64,000 nucleotides of DNA, taken from the NCBI RefSeq assembly GCF_001742425.1, contig NZ_MJEH01000013.1, positions 1 through 64,000 on the forward strand. Direction: 5' to 3'. The DNA comes from Bacillus solimangrovi (GTDB lineage Bacteria > Bacillota > Bacilli > Bacillales > Bacillaceae_N). Within the stretch, counting starts at the first letter, position 1. Each line of letters starts with the position of its first letter. The notes beneath the pieces were generated by a model. It was not told the origin of the DNA and searched no databases. It was given only the letters and a program-made list of their open reading frames with translations. The translations under genes were made by a program, and so were the position numbers. Below are positions 20,950 to 37,446 of the stretch, piece after piece.

Positions 20950-22248
20950 ATGGAAGGTCAATATCGGTTTAGTGTAAGAAAAAAACTAGTCGTTTTAACG
21001 ACAATTGTCTCAATTATTACATATTCATGTAGTGCATTTTTTCTAAATTATTTATATCCTTATATTAGTTCGAAGTTTGGAGTGGGGGAACAGCTTTTTA
21101 CTTTTGGAACGATGTTCCTAGGAATATTTTGGTCTGGTGTATTGGCCTATTTTGCAGCTGGTGTTGTTTCGAAAAAGCTACAGCAGCTTGAAGTGGTTGT
21201 TCACCAAGCTGCAAGTGGAAAGATTCAAGAAGAAGTGCCAATATCGAAATCAGGTGATGAAATTCGCTCTCTAGGTGAGGCATTTAATAAAATGTTAGCT
21301 AGTCTATGTGTGATGGTCTTGCAAATTAATGATAATTTCAAAGAAACGAATAAGCACGTTGAGAAAATTTCTGATGTGAGCAATAACGCAGCAATACATA
21401 CAGATAGTATTGCAATGACAACTTATGAGATTGCCCAAGGAGCAGACCGCTCTGCTATATCGGTACAAGGTGTAACGGAATCGATGGAATATCTTACGTC
21501 AGTGTCGTCTCAAGTAAGGGAAAATGCTAATCATTCACATAAATTAACTGAAGAGATGGTAATGGTATTGAATAACAGTAACGATACAGTTCATCAACTT
21601 GTTGAAGATATTAAAGGGTTAGCGAAAGAAAACCAGCTTTCACTCAATGCTGTTGAGACTTTGGATCAACATGCTCAGGAAATTGGTAGAATTGTAGGTT
21701 TGGTTGGTAGTTTATCTGAGCAAACTAACTTGCTCGCGTTGAATGCTTCAATAGAAGCAGCACGTGCTGGAGAACATGGTAAAGGTTTTGCAGTCGTTGC
21801 TGAAGAGGTACGTAATCTAGCTGATGCGAGTGGACAAGCTGTTCAAGAAATTACTCAACTAGTCAATACCGTACAAAGTGAGACAGTACATGTTGTTAAG
21901 TTGATGACGAAACAGGTTGAAACAGCTAATCATGCCGCATTAGAGGGTGGGTCTGTAAATGAGGCTGTTAGAAATACAACTGAATTAGTACATGAAGTAG
22001 AGCGTTCTGCAAAAACTATAGCAGAATTATCAGAGAAACAACAAGAGCGTATTCAGCAAACCACTGAACAGACACAAGAAGTAGCTGCAATCGCCGAAGA
22101 AACTTCAGCTGGTACACAACAAGTTGCAGCAGCAGCTGAAGAACAACGTGAAATGATTAAAGAAATTGAAGATATTTCGAAGACTTTGCAGTTACAAGCA
22201 CAAATGTTGAAAGAAACGATACATCAGTTCACAATTAATGAAGAGTAG
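20950..22248 (+). CDS. Methyl-accepting chemotaxis protein without sensory ectodomain
   Basis: The 432-residue protein has two membrane helices (about 13-34 and 48-70) joined by only some 13 residues, so there is almost no extracytoplasmic ligand domain. A HAMP-like linker follows (about 71-123). The long coiled-coil signalling domain has the invariant hairpin tip EQTNLLALNASIEAARAGE (257-275) and GKGFAVVAEEVRNLAD. It should couple to CheW/CheA and may sense a cytoplasmic, membrane or energy cue. It lies between ywlE and rpiB, where B. subtilis has no receptor, so it looks like an insertion in the conserved order. GGGAGGGGAG precedes ATG 20950. Confidence 0.93.
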   Translation: MEGQYRFSVRKKLVVLTTIVSIITYSCSAFFLNYLYPYISSKFGVGEQLFTFGTMFLGIFWSGVLAYFAAGVVSKKLQQLEVVVHQAASGKIQEEVPISKSGDEIRSLGEAFNKMLASLCVMVLQINDNFKETNKHVEKISDVSNNAAIHTDSIAMTTYEIAQGADRSAISVQGVTESMEYLTSVSSQVRENANHSHKLTEEMVMVLNNSNDTVHQLVEDIKGLAKENQLSLNAVETLDQHAQEIGRIVGLVGSLSEQTNLLALNASIEAARAGEHGKGFAVVAEEVRNLADASGQAVQEITQLVNTVQSETVHVVKLMTKQVETANHAALEGGSVNEAVRNTTELVHEVERSAKTIAELSEKQQERIQQTTEQTQEVAAIAEETSAGTQQVAAAAEEQREMIKEIEDISKTLQLQAQMLKETIHQFTINEE

Positions 22249-22273
22249 AATAATTTGAGGAGGGTCTTTCATT

Positions 22274-22711
22274 ATGAAAGTTGCAATTGGTTCAGATCAT
22301 GGTGGTCTAAAACTTAGAGAAGAAATAAAAAGTCTTATGGATGAAATGAATATCGAGTATCAAGACTTTGGGTGTGAGTGTGATACGTCGGTTGATTACC
22401 CTGATTATGGGTTACCAGTAGCTGAAAAAGTAGCTAGTGGTGAATTTGATAGAGGAATTCTTATTTGTGGAACAGGAATAGGTATGTCGATTGCTGCAAA
22501 TAAAGTTAAAGGAATTCGTTGTGCGTTAGTTCATGACACATTTAGTGCGAAGGCAACTCGTCAACATAATGATAGCAATGTGCTGGCGATGGGTGAACGT
22601 GTTATTGGACCTGGTCTTGCCCGGGAAATTGCAGAGCTATGGTTGAAAACAGAATTTGAAGGTGGACGTCACGAGAAACGAATTGCTAAAATTACTGAAT
22701 ATGAAGGGTGA
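22274..22711 (+). CDS. rpiB: Ribose-5-phosphate isomerase B
   Basis: A 145-residue RpiB/LacAB-family isomerase that interconverts ribose 5-phosphate and ribulose 5-phosphate. GSDHGGLKLRE binds substrate, the active-site cysteine is Cys65 in ICGTGIGMSIAANK, and ATRQHNDSNVLAMG is conserved. It is YwlF in B. subtilis. Allose-6-phosphate isomerase activity is possible in this family but the setting is general metabolism. GAGGAGGG precedes the start, and a 16-bp terminator follows. Confidence 0.95.
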   Translation: MKVAIGSDHGGLKLREEIKSLMDEMNIEYQDFGCECDTSVDYPDYGLPVAEKVASGEFDRGILICGTGIGMSIAANKVKGIRCALVHDTFSAKATRQHNDSNVLAMGERVIGPGLAREIAELWLKTEFEGGRHEKRIAKITEYEG

Positions 22712-22750
22712 AAATCAATAATAAATTGTATTTTACGATAGAAAATTTAA

Positions 22751-22795
22751 GCGATCAGGTGAAGAATCTTCTTCACCTGATCGCAATATTTACTT
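22751..22795 (+). terminator. Terminator after rpiB
   Basis: GCGATCAGGTGAAGAA and TTCTTCACCTGATCGC form a perfect 16-bp stem (22751-22784), followed by AATATTT. The T-run is short but the stem is very stable. Confidence 0.8.
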
Positions 22796-22864
22796 CTACT
22801 TTGTTAATAATTGAACGGCTTAATTCCTATAGTTAAAAGAGGATAGTGTAAGGGATGTGCATGT

Positions 22865-23440
22865 ATGAATGTAAATATAATTGATATTGAACATGGGCTA
22901 AGGCGAGTGTTAGATGAGTTTCAAGAAGCTGCTCAACTTTCTCCAGGAAACATCTTTGTTATTGGATGTAGCACTAGTGAAGTTGCTGGACAGCATATTG
23001 GTACTGCAGGTACGATTGAAATTGCAGAGCGATTATTTGCTGTGTTTCAATCATTTAAGGAGAAGACAGGAATTCACCTTGCATTCCAATGTTGTGAGCA
23101 TTTAAATCGTGCAATCGTTTTAGAGAAGAAGGTTGTTTTGCAACGTAACCTTGAACCTGTTTCAGTTATTCCTGTTGCCAATGCTGGAGGATCGATGGCT
23201 ACTTATGCATATAACAATATGGAAGATGCTATAGTTGTCGAATCTATTCAAGCTGATGCAGGAATTGATATAGGAGATACATTAATAGGAATGCATCTGA
23301 AGGCTGTTGCCGTACCGATACGAAGCGAAGTAAAAGAGATTGGATATGCACATATTACGATGGCAAAAACACGTCCAAAGCTAATTGGTGGAGAACGAGC
23401 GGTTTACCGGTCAACAGAAGGTGCTCGAAATTGTACTTAA
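22865..23440 (+). CDS. ywlG: YwlG, UPF0340 family protein
   Basis: The 191-residue product matches the UPF0340/DUF436 family at its usual place between rpiB and glyA. It has IFVIGCSTSEVAGQHIGTAGT, FQCCEHLNRA (two adjacent cysteines near residues 76-77) and VANAGGSMATYAY. The cysteines and conserved Glu/His suggest an enzyme or thiol/metal site, but no function is established. Single gene with no clear promoter seen. Confidence 0.9.
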   Translation: MNVNIIDIEHGLRRVLDEFQEAAQLSPGNIFVIGCSTSEVAGQHIGTAGTIEIAERLFAVFQSFKEKTGIHLAFQCCEHLNRAIVLEKKVVLQRNLEPVSVIPVANAGGSMATYAYNNMEDAIVVESIQADAGIDIGDTLIGMHLKAVAVPIRSEVKEIGYAHITMAKTRPKLIGGERAVYRSTEGARNCT

Positions 23441-23642
23441 TAGAAGTAAAGTGAATTAATTAAAAATTCTGAAAATAATTTACTTCTAGATTATTAATGA
23501 AAACATGTTACAATAGCTTAAACATAATCTTTCGTGTTTTTTGATAAAATTATTAATATGTAGTTTTTATACAGGAGATAATTGTCTGAAATACGAACAT
23601 TAAAGACCGAATACTTATATAATCATGAAAGTGGGGAAGAAA

Positions 23643-24884
23643 ATGAATCATTTACAAAAGCAAGATAAGGCAGTATTTGAATCCATTCAAGATGAATTGA
23701 ACAGACAAAGAGAAAAGATCGAATTAATTGCTTCAGAGAACTTTGTAAGTGAGGCAGTTATGGAAGCTCAAGGATCAGTACTTACGAATAAGTATGCTGA
23801 AGGTTATCCAGGTCGTCGCTATTATGGTGGTTGTGAACATGTTGATGTTGCTGAAAATATTGCTCGTGATCGTGCGAAAGAAATCTTTGGAGCTGAGCAC
23901 GTGAATGTTCAACCTCATTCGGGTGCCCAGGCGAATATGGCTGTTTATTTTACAATTTTAGAACATGGTGATACGGTTCTTGGTATGAATTTATCTCATG
24001 GTGGTCATTTAACACATGGTAGCCCTGTTAACTTTAGTGGTGTTCAATATAACTTTGTTGATTATGGAGTAGAGGAAGAAACGGGACTTATTAATTATGA
24101 CGATGTTTTAGCGAAGGCGAAAGAGCATCAACCAAAGTTGATTGTAGCTGGTGCTAGTGCATATCCACGAGTGATTGATTTTGAGAAATTCCGTGAAATT
24201 GCTGATGAAGTAGGCGCATATCTTATGGTAGATATGGCGCATATTGCAGGTCTTGTTGCAGCTGGATTGCATCCTAATCCAGTACCTTATGCTGATTTTG
24301 TCACAACAACGACTCATAAGACGTTGCGCGGTCCACGTGGTGGAATGATCCTATCTAAGGAAAAATATGCAAAACAAATCGATAAATCTATTTTCCCAGG
24401 GCTTCAAGGTGGTCCACTTATGCATGTGATTGCCGCAAAAGCTGTTGCATTTGGTGAAGCGTTGGATGAATCGTTTAAAGTATATGCTCAAAATATTATC
24501 AATAATGCAAAAGCCTTAGCTGAAGGTTTGAATGCAGAAGGAATCAAACTTGTTTCTAATGGAACAGATAACCATTTACTATTATTGGATTTACGTAATC
24601 TGAATATTACGGGTAAAGTTGCTGAGAAGGCATTAGATGATATCGGAATTACAGTGAACAAAAATACAATACCGTTTGATCCTGAAAGTCCATTTGTAAC
24701 AAGTGGTATTCGTATCGGTACAGCAGCTGTAACAAGCCGTAACTTCAATGAGGAAGACATGGGTGAAATTGCGAAGATCATTGCAATGACATTAAAAAAT
24801 ATTGAAGATGAGCAAGTATTACAGCAAGCAGAACAACGAGTTAAGGCTTTAACGAGTAAGTTTGTTCTTTATCCTGAACGCTAG
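23643..24884 (+). CDS. glyA: Serine hydroxymethyltransferase
   Basis: The 413-residue PLP enzyme converts serine and tetrahydrofolate to glycine and 5,10-methylene-tetrahydrofolate, the main source of one-carbon units. The PLP lysine is Lys226 in [25 protein letters not shown] holds the PLP-ring aspartate, and [13 protein letters not shown] is the substrate loop. ATG 23643 follows GTGGGGAAG; GTG/ATG extensions upstream have no ribosome site. A 15-plus-bp terminator follows. Confidence 0.97.
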   Translation: MNHLQKQDKAVFESIQDELNRQREKIELIASENFVSEAVMEAQGSVLTNKYAEGYPGRRYYGGCEHVDVAENIARDRAKEIFGAEHVNVQPHSGAQANMAVYFTILEHGDTVLGMNLSHGGHLTHGSPVNFSGVQYNFVDYGVEEETGLINYDDVLAKAKEHQPKLIVAGASAYPRVIDFEKFREIADEVGAYLMVDMAHIAGLVAAGLHPNPVPYADFVTTTTHKTLRGPRGGMILSKEKYAKQIDKSIFPGLQGGPLMHVIAAKAVAFGEALDESFKVYAQNIINNAKALAEGLNAEGIKLVSNGTDNHLLLLDLRNLNITGKVAEKALDDIGITVNKNTIPFDPESPFVTSGIRIGTAAVTSRNFNEEDMGEIAKIIAMTLKNIEDEQVLQQAEQRVKALTSKFVLYPER

Positions 24885-24887
24885 AGT

Positions 24888-24930
24888 AAAAGAAGCTATC
24901 CAGATATTTCGCTGGATAGCTTCTTTTAGT
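24888..24930 (+). terminator. Terminator after glyA
   Basis: AAAAGAAGCTATCCAG (24888-24903) and CTGGATAGCTTCTTTT (24912-24927) form a perfect 16-bp stem ending in Ts. The A-rich left arm means it could work on both strands. Confidence 0.92.
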
Positions 24931-24945
24931 GAAAATGTACAAAAG

Positions 24946-24985
24946 AAAAACCGTCGTGTCTGCATTGAGCAGGACGGCGGTTTTG
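24946..24985 (+). terminator. Second hairpin after glyA
   Basis: AAAACCGTCGTGTCTGC pairs with GCAGGACGGCGGTTTT with G-U pairs and a 5-base loop, 16 bases after the first terminator. It is an additional terminator-like structure; nothing is encoded between the two. Confidence 0.75.
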
Positions 24986-25904
<919 letters not shown>

Positions 25905-25993
25905 GTTAATCACGGATCAAACAATCATCAGTACGGATGAAGAAAAATCCCACTGATGCAAGTTTCACTTTATTTTATAGTAGAGGTGATTGT

Positions 25994-27136
25994 GTGACAG
26001 CTCGAATTAAGGTCATGACGATATTTGGAACAAGACCTGAAGCGATTAAAATGGCACCACTCGTACTTGAATTAGAGAAACGCACTGAGCAGTTCGAGTC
26101 AATTGTAACAGTCACAGCCCAACATCGAGAAATGCTCGATCAAGTACTTGAAATATTTAATGTAACGCCAGATTATGATTTGAATATTATGAAGGCGAGA
26201 CAAACATTAACAGATGTTACAACGAGAGCACTTCAAGGCCTTGATGATGTAATGAAGAAAGTTCAACCAGATATCGTGCTTGTTCATGGTGATACGACAA
26301 CAACGTTTGTTGCAGGTCTTGCCGCTTTTTATAATAAGATTGCAGTAGGGCACGTAGAAGCAGGTTTACGAACTTGGGATAAATATTCCCCGTATCCTGA
26401 AGAAATGAATCGTCAATTAACAGGTGTGTTAGCAGATTTACACTTTGCTCCAACAGATAAGGCAGAAGTAAACCTTCTTAATGAAGGGAAGAAAAACGAA
26501 ACAATCTTTGTAACAGGTAATACTGCTATCGATGCATTGAAGACGACTGTTAAAGAGCAGTATGAGCATGAAGTACTGAAAAAAATCGGAAATGATAAAC
26601 TGATTTTATTAACAGCGCACCGTCGTGAAAACTTAGGACAGCCGATGCGAAATATGTTCAAAGCAATTAAGCGAATTGTAGCTGAACATGACGATGTGCA
26701 AGTCGTTTATCCTGTTCATCTTAATCCAACTGTGCGTGAGGTAGCAGATGAGGTTCTTGGAGATGATCCGAGAATTCATTTAATTGATCCTCTTGATGTT
26801 ATCGACTTCCATAACTTTGCGAATCGATCTTATTTTATTATGACTGATTCAGGTGGTGTGCAAGAAGAGGCACCATCATTAGGTGTGCCAGTTTTAGTAT
26901 TACGTGATACTACTGAACGCCCTGAAGGAATTGAAGCAGGTACATTGAAGCTTGCTGGTACCGATGAAGAGGAAGTTTATCGACTTGCGAAGGAATTACT
27001 TGTAGACAAACAAGCATATGATAAGATGTCTAAAGCATCGAATCCATATGGAGATAGTCATGCATCAAGTAGAATTGCTGATGCGATTCGTTTCCATTTT
27101 GGGCATTCGAGTGAACGCCCAATTCCGTTTAAGTAA
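25994..27136 (+). CDS. mnaA: UDP-N-acetylglucosamine 2-epimerase (non-hydrolysing)
   Basis: The 380-residue enzyme interconverts UDP-GlcNAc and UDP-ManNAc, supplying ManNAc for teichoic acid linkage units. GTRPEAIKM, VHGDTTTT, GHVEAGLRT, LTAHRRENLG and TDSGGVQEEAP are the family motifs. GTG 25994 is chosen because AGAGGTGAT lies just before it and the length then equals B. subtilis MnaA; ATG 25937 would add 19 unconserved residues. No terminator follows directly, but a strong one lies at 27264-27304 beyond repeat copy E. Confidence 0.94.
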   Translation: MTARIKVMTIFGTRPEAIKMAPLVLELEKRTEQFESIVTVTAQHREMLDQVLEIFNVTPDYDLNIMKARQTLTDVTTRALQGLDDVMKKVQPDIVLVHGDTTTTFVAGLAAFYNKIAVGHVEAGLRTWDKYSPYPEEMNRQLTGVLADLHFAPTDKAEVNLLNEGKKNETIFVTGNTAIDALKTTVKEQYEHEVLKKIGNDKLILLTAHRRENLGQPMRNMFKAIKRIVAEHDDVQVVYPVHLNPTVREVADEVLGDDPRIHLIDPLDVIDFHNFANRSYFIMTDSGGVQEEAPSLGVPVLVLRDTTERPEGIEAGTLKLAGTDEEEVYRLAKELLVDKQAYDKMSKASNPYGDSHASSRIADAIRFHFGHSSERPIPFK

Positions 27137-27160
27137 TTGATTAATTGAAAGTCTATAAAT

Positions 27161-27245
27161 AGGTTGTTCAAGAAAGCCTAAGAAAGCTTATGTTCGTATC
27201 TGTTTTTAAATACATACGTTTTAGAATTAGGTACTTTTTGAACAC
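27161..27245 (-). repeat. Dispersed intergenic repeat, copy E (short)
   Basis: AGGTTGTTCAAGAAAG at the left and CTTTTTGAAC (27234-27243) at the right resemble the ends of copies A and C with a shortened, unrelated-looking interior of about 60 bases. In orientation it reads like copy D, opposite to A-C. Assignment is less certain than for A and C. Confidence 0.5.
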
Positions 27246-27263
27246 TTATCGTAATAACAACTC

Positions 27264-27305
27264 AACCATTATTCGAATGAACAAAATTCGAATAATGGTT
27301 TTTTA
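27264..27305 (+). terminator. Terminator between mnaA and the subtilase gene
   Basis: AACCATTATTCGAAT (27264-27278) and ATTCGAATAATGGTT (27286-27300) form a perfect 15-bp stem followed by TTTT. Confidence 0.93.
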
Positions 27306-27372
27306 TATGCGTAATTTCCATATTATTAATCATTTTTTTAGTAATGGGAAATATAGAGGAGGAGGTGAATGT

Positions 27373-29601
27373 ATGAATAGAAAACTTATGAATGTGTTCT
27401 ATTGTTTTATTATTATAATGTTTTCTGTAATTAATGAAGAACCAGTACATGCTGTTGAGAAATTAAGCTCTTATATTATAGAACTAGAACGAGATCAGCC
27501 ATTAGAGAAATTTGAACAAAAATTAACTGACACGAAGATCACAGATCGGTATGAATACGCTTTTTACGGATTTGCAGTAGAAGTAGATAAATTTGAGATT
27601 GATCGAATTGCTCAAATTAAAGGTGTAAAAGCAGTATACCCGAGTGTGTCTTATAAAGTAGCTCTTGATGAAAGTGTACGCTTTATTGGTGCTGATCAAA
27701 TTCGAAGGAAACTTTCTAAGGATAAGTCGCTTACAGGAAAAGGTGTGAAAGTAGGTGTAATTGATACTGGCATTGATTATAATCATCGAGATTTAAAAGA
27801 CAGTTACTATGGTGGGTATGATCTTGTTGATCAAGATGATGATCCAATGGAAACGACATTAGAGCAAGGAGAGCCTACACAACATGGTACACATGTTGCC
27901 GGGATCATCGCAGCCAATGGAAAATTAAAAGGTGTTGCGCCTAAGGCAGAAATTTACGCATACCGGGCAATTGGTCCTGGTGGAACAGGTACGTCTGAAC
28001 AAGTGATTGCTGCAATTGAACGAGCTGTTAAGGATGGCATGGATATTATTAACTTATCATTAGGGAATGATGTGAATGGTCCAGATTGGCCAACTAGTAT
28101 TGCTCTAAATGGAGCAGCTGAACAGGGAGTGGTTGCTGTAACGTCTAATGGGAATTCAGGACCCGGCATGTGGACGGTTGGTTCACCGGGTACGGCATCT
28201 AAAGCAATTTCAGTAGGTGCATCGACACCATCGATGACAGTACCTTATATTAGATTAAATCGTGAAGAGTTGACTCCTGTTCAATTATTAACGGGGTCAC
28301 CTAAATGGGATATTAACAAAAGTTACGAAGTAATCGATGCAAAAAAAGGAACGACAGAAGATCTTCAAGGTTCAACTGGAAAGCTCGTGCTTATTGAACG
28401 AGGAGACACTTCATTTACTGAAAAAGCACAAAATGCTCAAAAAGCTGGGGCTAGGGCTGTATTTATCTATAATAATGAAGAAGGTAGTTATAATGGTCTG
28501 CTTGAAGCAGGCATTTCGATCCCGGTAGCCGCTCTCGGTAAAGAAACTGGAGAACAGTTAAAAGCTGAAATTATACAAGGGCACGTCTATTTAGAAACGG
28601 TTAGAAAAGAAATCGATGATCAGTTAGCTCTATTCAGCTCACGCGGTCCCGTTACTGTTGAATGGGGGATCAAACCGGATCTTACTGCACCAGGTGTTGC
28701 AATTAAAAGTACTGTTCCAGATGGCTATACTCCCTTAGATGGGACAAGTATGGCATCACCACATGTTGCAGGTGCGGCAGCGCTAATATTACAACTTCAT
28801 CCGGATTGGGAACCTAATCAAGTAAAGGCGGCTTTAATGAATACAGCGAAGAAGTTAACGAATGATGAGGGTGAGACGTATAAGGTGTATGAACAAGGAG
28901 CTGGAAGAATTCAGTTACAAGAAGCGGTAATAGCAGATACTCTAATTTATCCAAGCTCACTTACGTTTGGATTTTGGAACAAAAGGTTAGAACGTCAGCA
29001 AAGAGGTATTCAGTTAAAGGTTGAAAATCATTCTGCAGTAGATAAGAAGGTTACATTTAACCCCCCATCTTATAAGGCAGGTATCCAATGGAAACTTCCC
29101 AGTAGCTTTACGTTGCGACCATTTGAAAAAAAAGATGTGACAGTAACGTTAGATGTCCAACCGCAATTTATGAACCAAGGAATACATGACGGTTGGCTAA
29201 ACGTCAATGTGGGTCGTGAAAGTACAGCTATTCCTTACTTATATTTAGTCGATGAATTGTCTTATCCAAAAGTAATGGGTTTTGATTTTAGTTGGGACGA
29301 ACATGAGGATGGGTATAAATATGAGTTATATTTATCGAAAGGTGCAGATGAGGTGTTTATCTTCTTAATTGAACCAAATACGATGAAATTGACACCACTA
29401 AAAGCTGATAAGCTTTCTTATTCTAAGGGGCGTCAAGCAGGGGTTTTCACACGAGAAGAGTTGAACGTGGGAGATGGTGTTTATTATGCAGTTGCTAGTA
29501 TCGAAATTGATGGTGAAACCTATTTGAACGAAACAATCGTAGAAATAGGGAAATTTGGTGAAAGTAAACAGCATATATCGGAGGATTTAGTCGAATATTA
29601 A
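27373..29601 (+). CDS. Secreted subtilisin-family serine protease, Vpr-like
   Basis: The 742-residue precursor has a signal peptide (about residues 1-27, ending VHA), an I9-type propeptide (SYIIELERDQPLEKFEQ onwards, to about 100), and an S8 catalytic domain. The triad is Asp131 in VIDTGIDYNH, His171 in QHGTHVAG and Ser459 in DGTSMASPHVAG. A PA domain (about 320-420, LVLIERGDTSFTEKAQNA) is inserted between His and Ser, as in Vpr. A beta-rich C-terminal region follows. ATG 27373 has GGAGGAGGTGAAT upstream, so the upstream in-frame extension from 27190, which crosses the repeat and the terminator, is not coding. It stands alone before the atp operon. Confidence 0.92.
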   Translation: MNRKLMNVFYCFIIIMFSVINEEPVHAVEKLSSYIIELERDQPLEKFEQKLTDTKITDRYEYAFYGFAVEVDKFEIDRIAQIKGVKAVYPSVSYKVALDESVRFIGADQIRRKLSKDKSLTGKGVKVGVIDTGIDYNHRDLKDSYYGGYDLVDQDDDPMETTLEQGEPTQHGTHVAGIIAANGKLKGVAPKAEIYAYRAIGPGGTGTSEQVIAAIERAVKDGMDIINLSLGNDVNGPDWPTSIALNGAAEQGVVAVTSNGNSGPGMWTVGSPGTASKAISVGASTPSMTVPYIRLNREELTPVQLLTGSPKWDINKSYEVIDAKKGTTEDLQGSTGKLVLIERGDTSFTEKAQNAQKAGARAVFIYNNEEGSYNGLLEAGISIPVAALGKETGEQLKAEIIQGHVYLETVRKEIDDQLALFSSRGPVTVEWGIKPDLTAPGVAIKSTVPDGYTPLDGTSMASPHVAGAAALILQLHPDWEPNQVKAALMNTAKKLTNDEGETYKVYEQGAGRIQLQEAVIADTLIYPSSLTFGFWNKRLERQQRGIQLKVENHSAVDKKVTFNPPSYKAGIQWKLPSSFTLRPFEKKDVTVTLDVQPQFMNQGIHDGWLNVNVGRESTAIPYLYLVDELSYPKVMGFDFSWDEHEDGYKYELYLSKGADEVFIFLIEPNTMKLTPLKADKLSYSKGRQAGVFTREELNVGDGVYYAVASIEIDGETYLNETIVEIGKFGESKQHISEDLVEY

Positions 29602-29670
29602 TGCTTATTTGCAAATATTTGCTGAATTTTCAAACAGTTGAAAAATGAATTCATTTCTACTACATACGCA

Positions 29671-29699
29671 TTGACATTGTATTATCCCTATTGTATGCT
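29671..29699 (+). promoter_or_regulatory. atp operon promoter (SigA type)
   Basis: A perfect TTGACA (29671-29676) and TATGCT (29694-29699) are 17 bases apart, about 98 bases before atpZ. Confidence 0.7.
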
Positions 29700-29796
29700 A
29701 ACTAAGGATATACCATAATAAGGTTTAACTATGTAGAATAGTGTACGTCTAGCTGAGTGAAAATTCACATTTTCAGAAAAAAAGGAGCGCTCATGA

Positions 29797-30021
29797 TTGA
29801 ATAATGACAAACGAAGCCCTTTTCGAGCAATGGCTTTGATGTCTGCCATTCTTTCGCAATTAGCAGGCTCAGTCTTAATCGGTATTTTCTTAGGAAGATG
29901 GATCGATAATAAACTGGGTACAATGCCACTCTTTTTAATCATCGGATTACTCCTCGGTTTGTCTACAGGTGTTTATGCTACCTTACATTCAATTCGTCAT
30001 TTTTATGGAGAAGAAAACTGA
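29797..30021 (+). CDS. atpZ: AtpZ, F0F1-associated small membrane protein
   Basis: The 74-residue protein has two membrane helices (about 12-34 and 42-64) and belongs by position and pattern (GRWIDNKLGTMPLFLIIGLLLG) to the AtpZ family (PF09527 type). In Bacillus pseudofirmus AtpZ and AtpI have been linked to Mg2+ uptake and ATP synthase function. TTG start after AAGGAGCG. Its TGA overlaps the atpI ATG by one base. B. subtilis lacks a separate atpZ at the head of this operon. Confidence 0.85.
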   Translation: MNNDKRSPFRAMALMSAILSQLAGSVLIGIFLGRWIDNKLGTMPLFLIIGLLLGLSTGVYATLHSIRHFYGEEN

Positions 30022-30389
30022 TGTCTCAATTTAATCAAATGTATAAACGTCAAAGAAAATCCATAATTAATGCGCTTACAATTTTTCTAATTGGATGGGG
30101 CATTACATCGTACAAAGCAGTATTCTTAGGATTATCTATAGGAACTGCAGTAGGATTGTACAATTACTGGATGATGGTTAGGAAAACAGACCGTTTCATG
30201 GAAAAAGTTGCCTCAGGACAGAGCGCCCGTTCATTAGGGATGATCTCAAGGATGGCATTAGCTGGACTAGCTGTTCTTGTTGCGTTAAATTATCCAGACA
30301 AGATTCATTTGGTAAGTGTAATAATTGGAATAATGACTCCTTATATCGTCATTATGATAGATAGTTTAGTTCAAGCCTTTCGCAAGTAG
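30021..30389 (+). CDS. atpI: ATP synthase protein I
   Basis: The 122-residue protein has four predicted helices in two pairs, matching AtpI, an accessory protein that helps c-ring assembly. Its start overlaps the atpZ stop, and atpB follows after 22 bases. Sequence conservation in this family is low, so the call rests on length, topology and operon position. Confidence 0.88.
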   Translation: MSQFNQMYKRQRKSIINALTIFLIGWGITSYKAVFLGLSIGTAVGLYNYWMMVRKTDRFMEKVASGQSARSLGMISRMALAGLAVLVALNYPDKIHLVSVIIGIMTPYIVIMIDSLVQAFRK

Positions 30390-30399
30390 CTGAAAGTGA

Positions 30400-31122
<723 letters not shown>

Positions 31123-31132
31123 TATTTTATAA

Positions 31133-31384
<252 letters not shown>

Positions 31385-31441
31385 TTACGTGTGTAATAAT
31401 CTACATATTGCAATTAGATATTGAACTTATTCAATTAGTTC

Positions 31442-31487
31442 GTAATGGCGAAGATCGTACAATGCGATACACTTCGCCATTACTTTA
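31442..31487 (+). terminator. Intercistronic hairpin atpE-atpF
   Basis: GTAATGGCGAAG (31442-31453) and CTTCGCCATTAC (31472-31483) form a perfect 12-bp stem followed by TTTAT. Inside an operon it is more likely a partial terminator or a 3' stabiliser for upstream mRNA than a full stop. Confidence 0.6.
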
Positions 31488-31604
31488 TGTAGGTATGCAA
31501 AGTTTTAATTCGTAATAATTTTTACCCTAGTTTTAATTCATTAAAACCATTTTTGATGAATTTTATGGCAGTTTTCCATAAAGTTAACACGGAAAGCTGG
31601 ATGA

Positions 31605-34230
<2,626 letters not shown>

Positions 34231-34324
34231 GCAACCTCATCAACGACATTAATGAAAACTGAGTGTTCAAAGAGTGAGTGACGTTTGTCCAATACACTCT
34301 TTGAATACCAATTGAAGGTGGTGA

Positions 34325-35197
<873 letters not shown>

Positions 35198-35259
35198 AAG
35201 CTTAGTGTTCCAACGAAATGACTTGTAGAAGAAAAAGATTCACTACAAAGTCACGATGA

Positions 35260-36699
<1,440 letters not shown>

Positions 36700-36812
36700 T
36701 TATTAGAAGCTCAGTAGGAGAAGAAGGATAGCTGTTATGAATGTGTTCATAAATGGTAGATAAGTCCAACAATAGTTACCATGAACTGGTTGAACACTTC
36801 GTCTAGAAATAG

Positions 36813-37256
<444 letters not shown>

Positions 37257-37294
37257 AAATAGCCTTAAGGATATGTCCTTAGGGCTATTTTTTA
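37257..37294 (+). terminator. Terminator of the atp operon
   Basis: AATAGCCTTAAGGA pairs with TCCTTAGGGCTATT (one G-U pair), followed by TTTT. Confidence 0.92.
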
Positions 37295-37368
37295 TTATGT
37301 AAATAAAATTATTAATACAATTGTGAAAACTTACTCTGACTGTTTTTATGTTAGATGCTGAACACTTA

Positions 37369-37397
37369 TCGACACAAATATTGGTATTTGCTATAAT
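37369..37397 (+). promoter_or_regulatory. nuo operon promoter (SigA type)
   Basis: TCGACA (37369-37374) and a perfect TATAAT (37392-37397) are 17 bases apart, 50 bases before nuoA. Confidence 0.8.
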
Positions 37398-37446
37398 AAG
37401 GGCGGTTACAAAAAGTTCAGAATAATCAAGGTTTGGAGGGGGAGGT

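Noticed and set aside
23590-23602. PurBox-like AAATACGAACATT upstream of glyA
   Set aside because: It matches the PurR half-site but the second box is in the same orientation at the wrong spacing and no promoter fits next to it. Left uncalled.
27190-27372. 61-codon upstream extension of the subtilase gene
   Set aside because: It runs through repeat copy E and a perfect terminator hairpin. The signal peptide and ribosome site point to ATG 27373.
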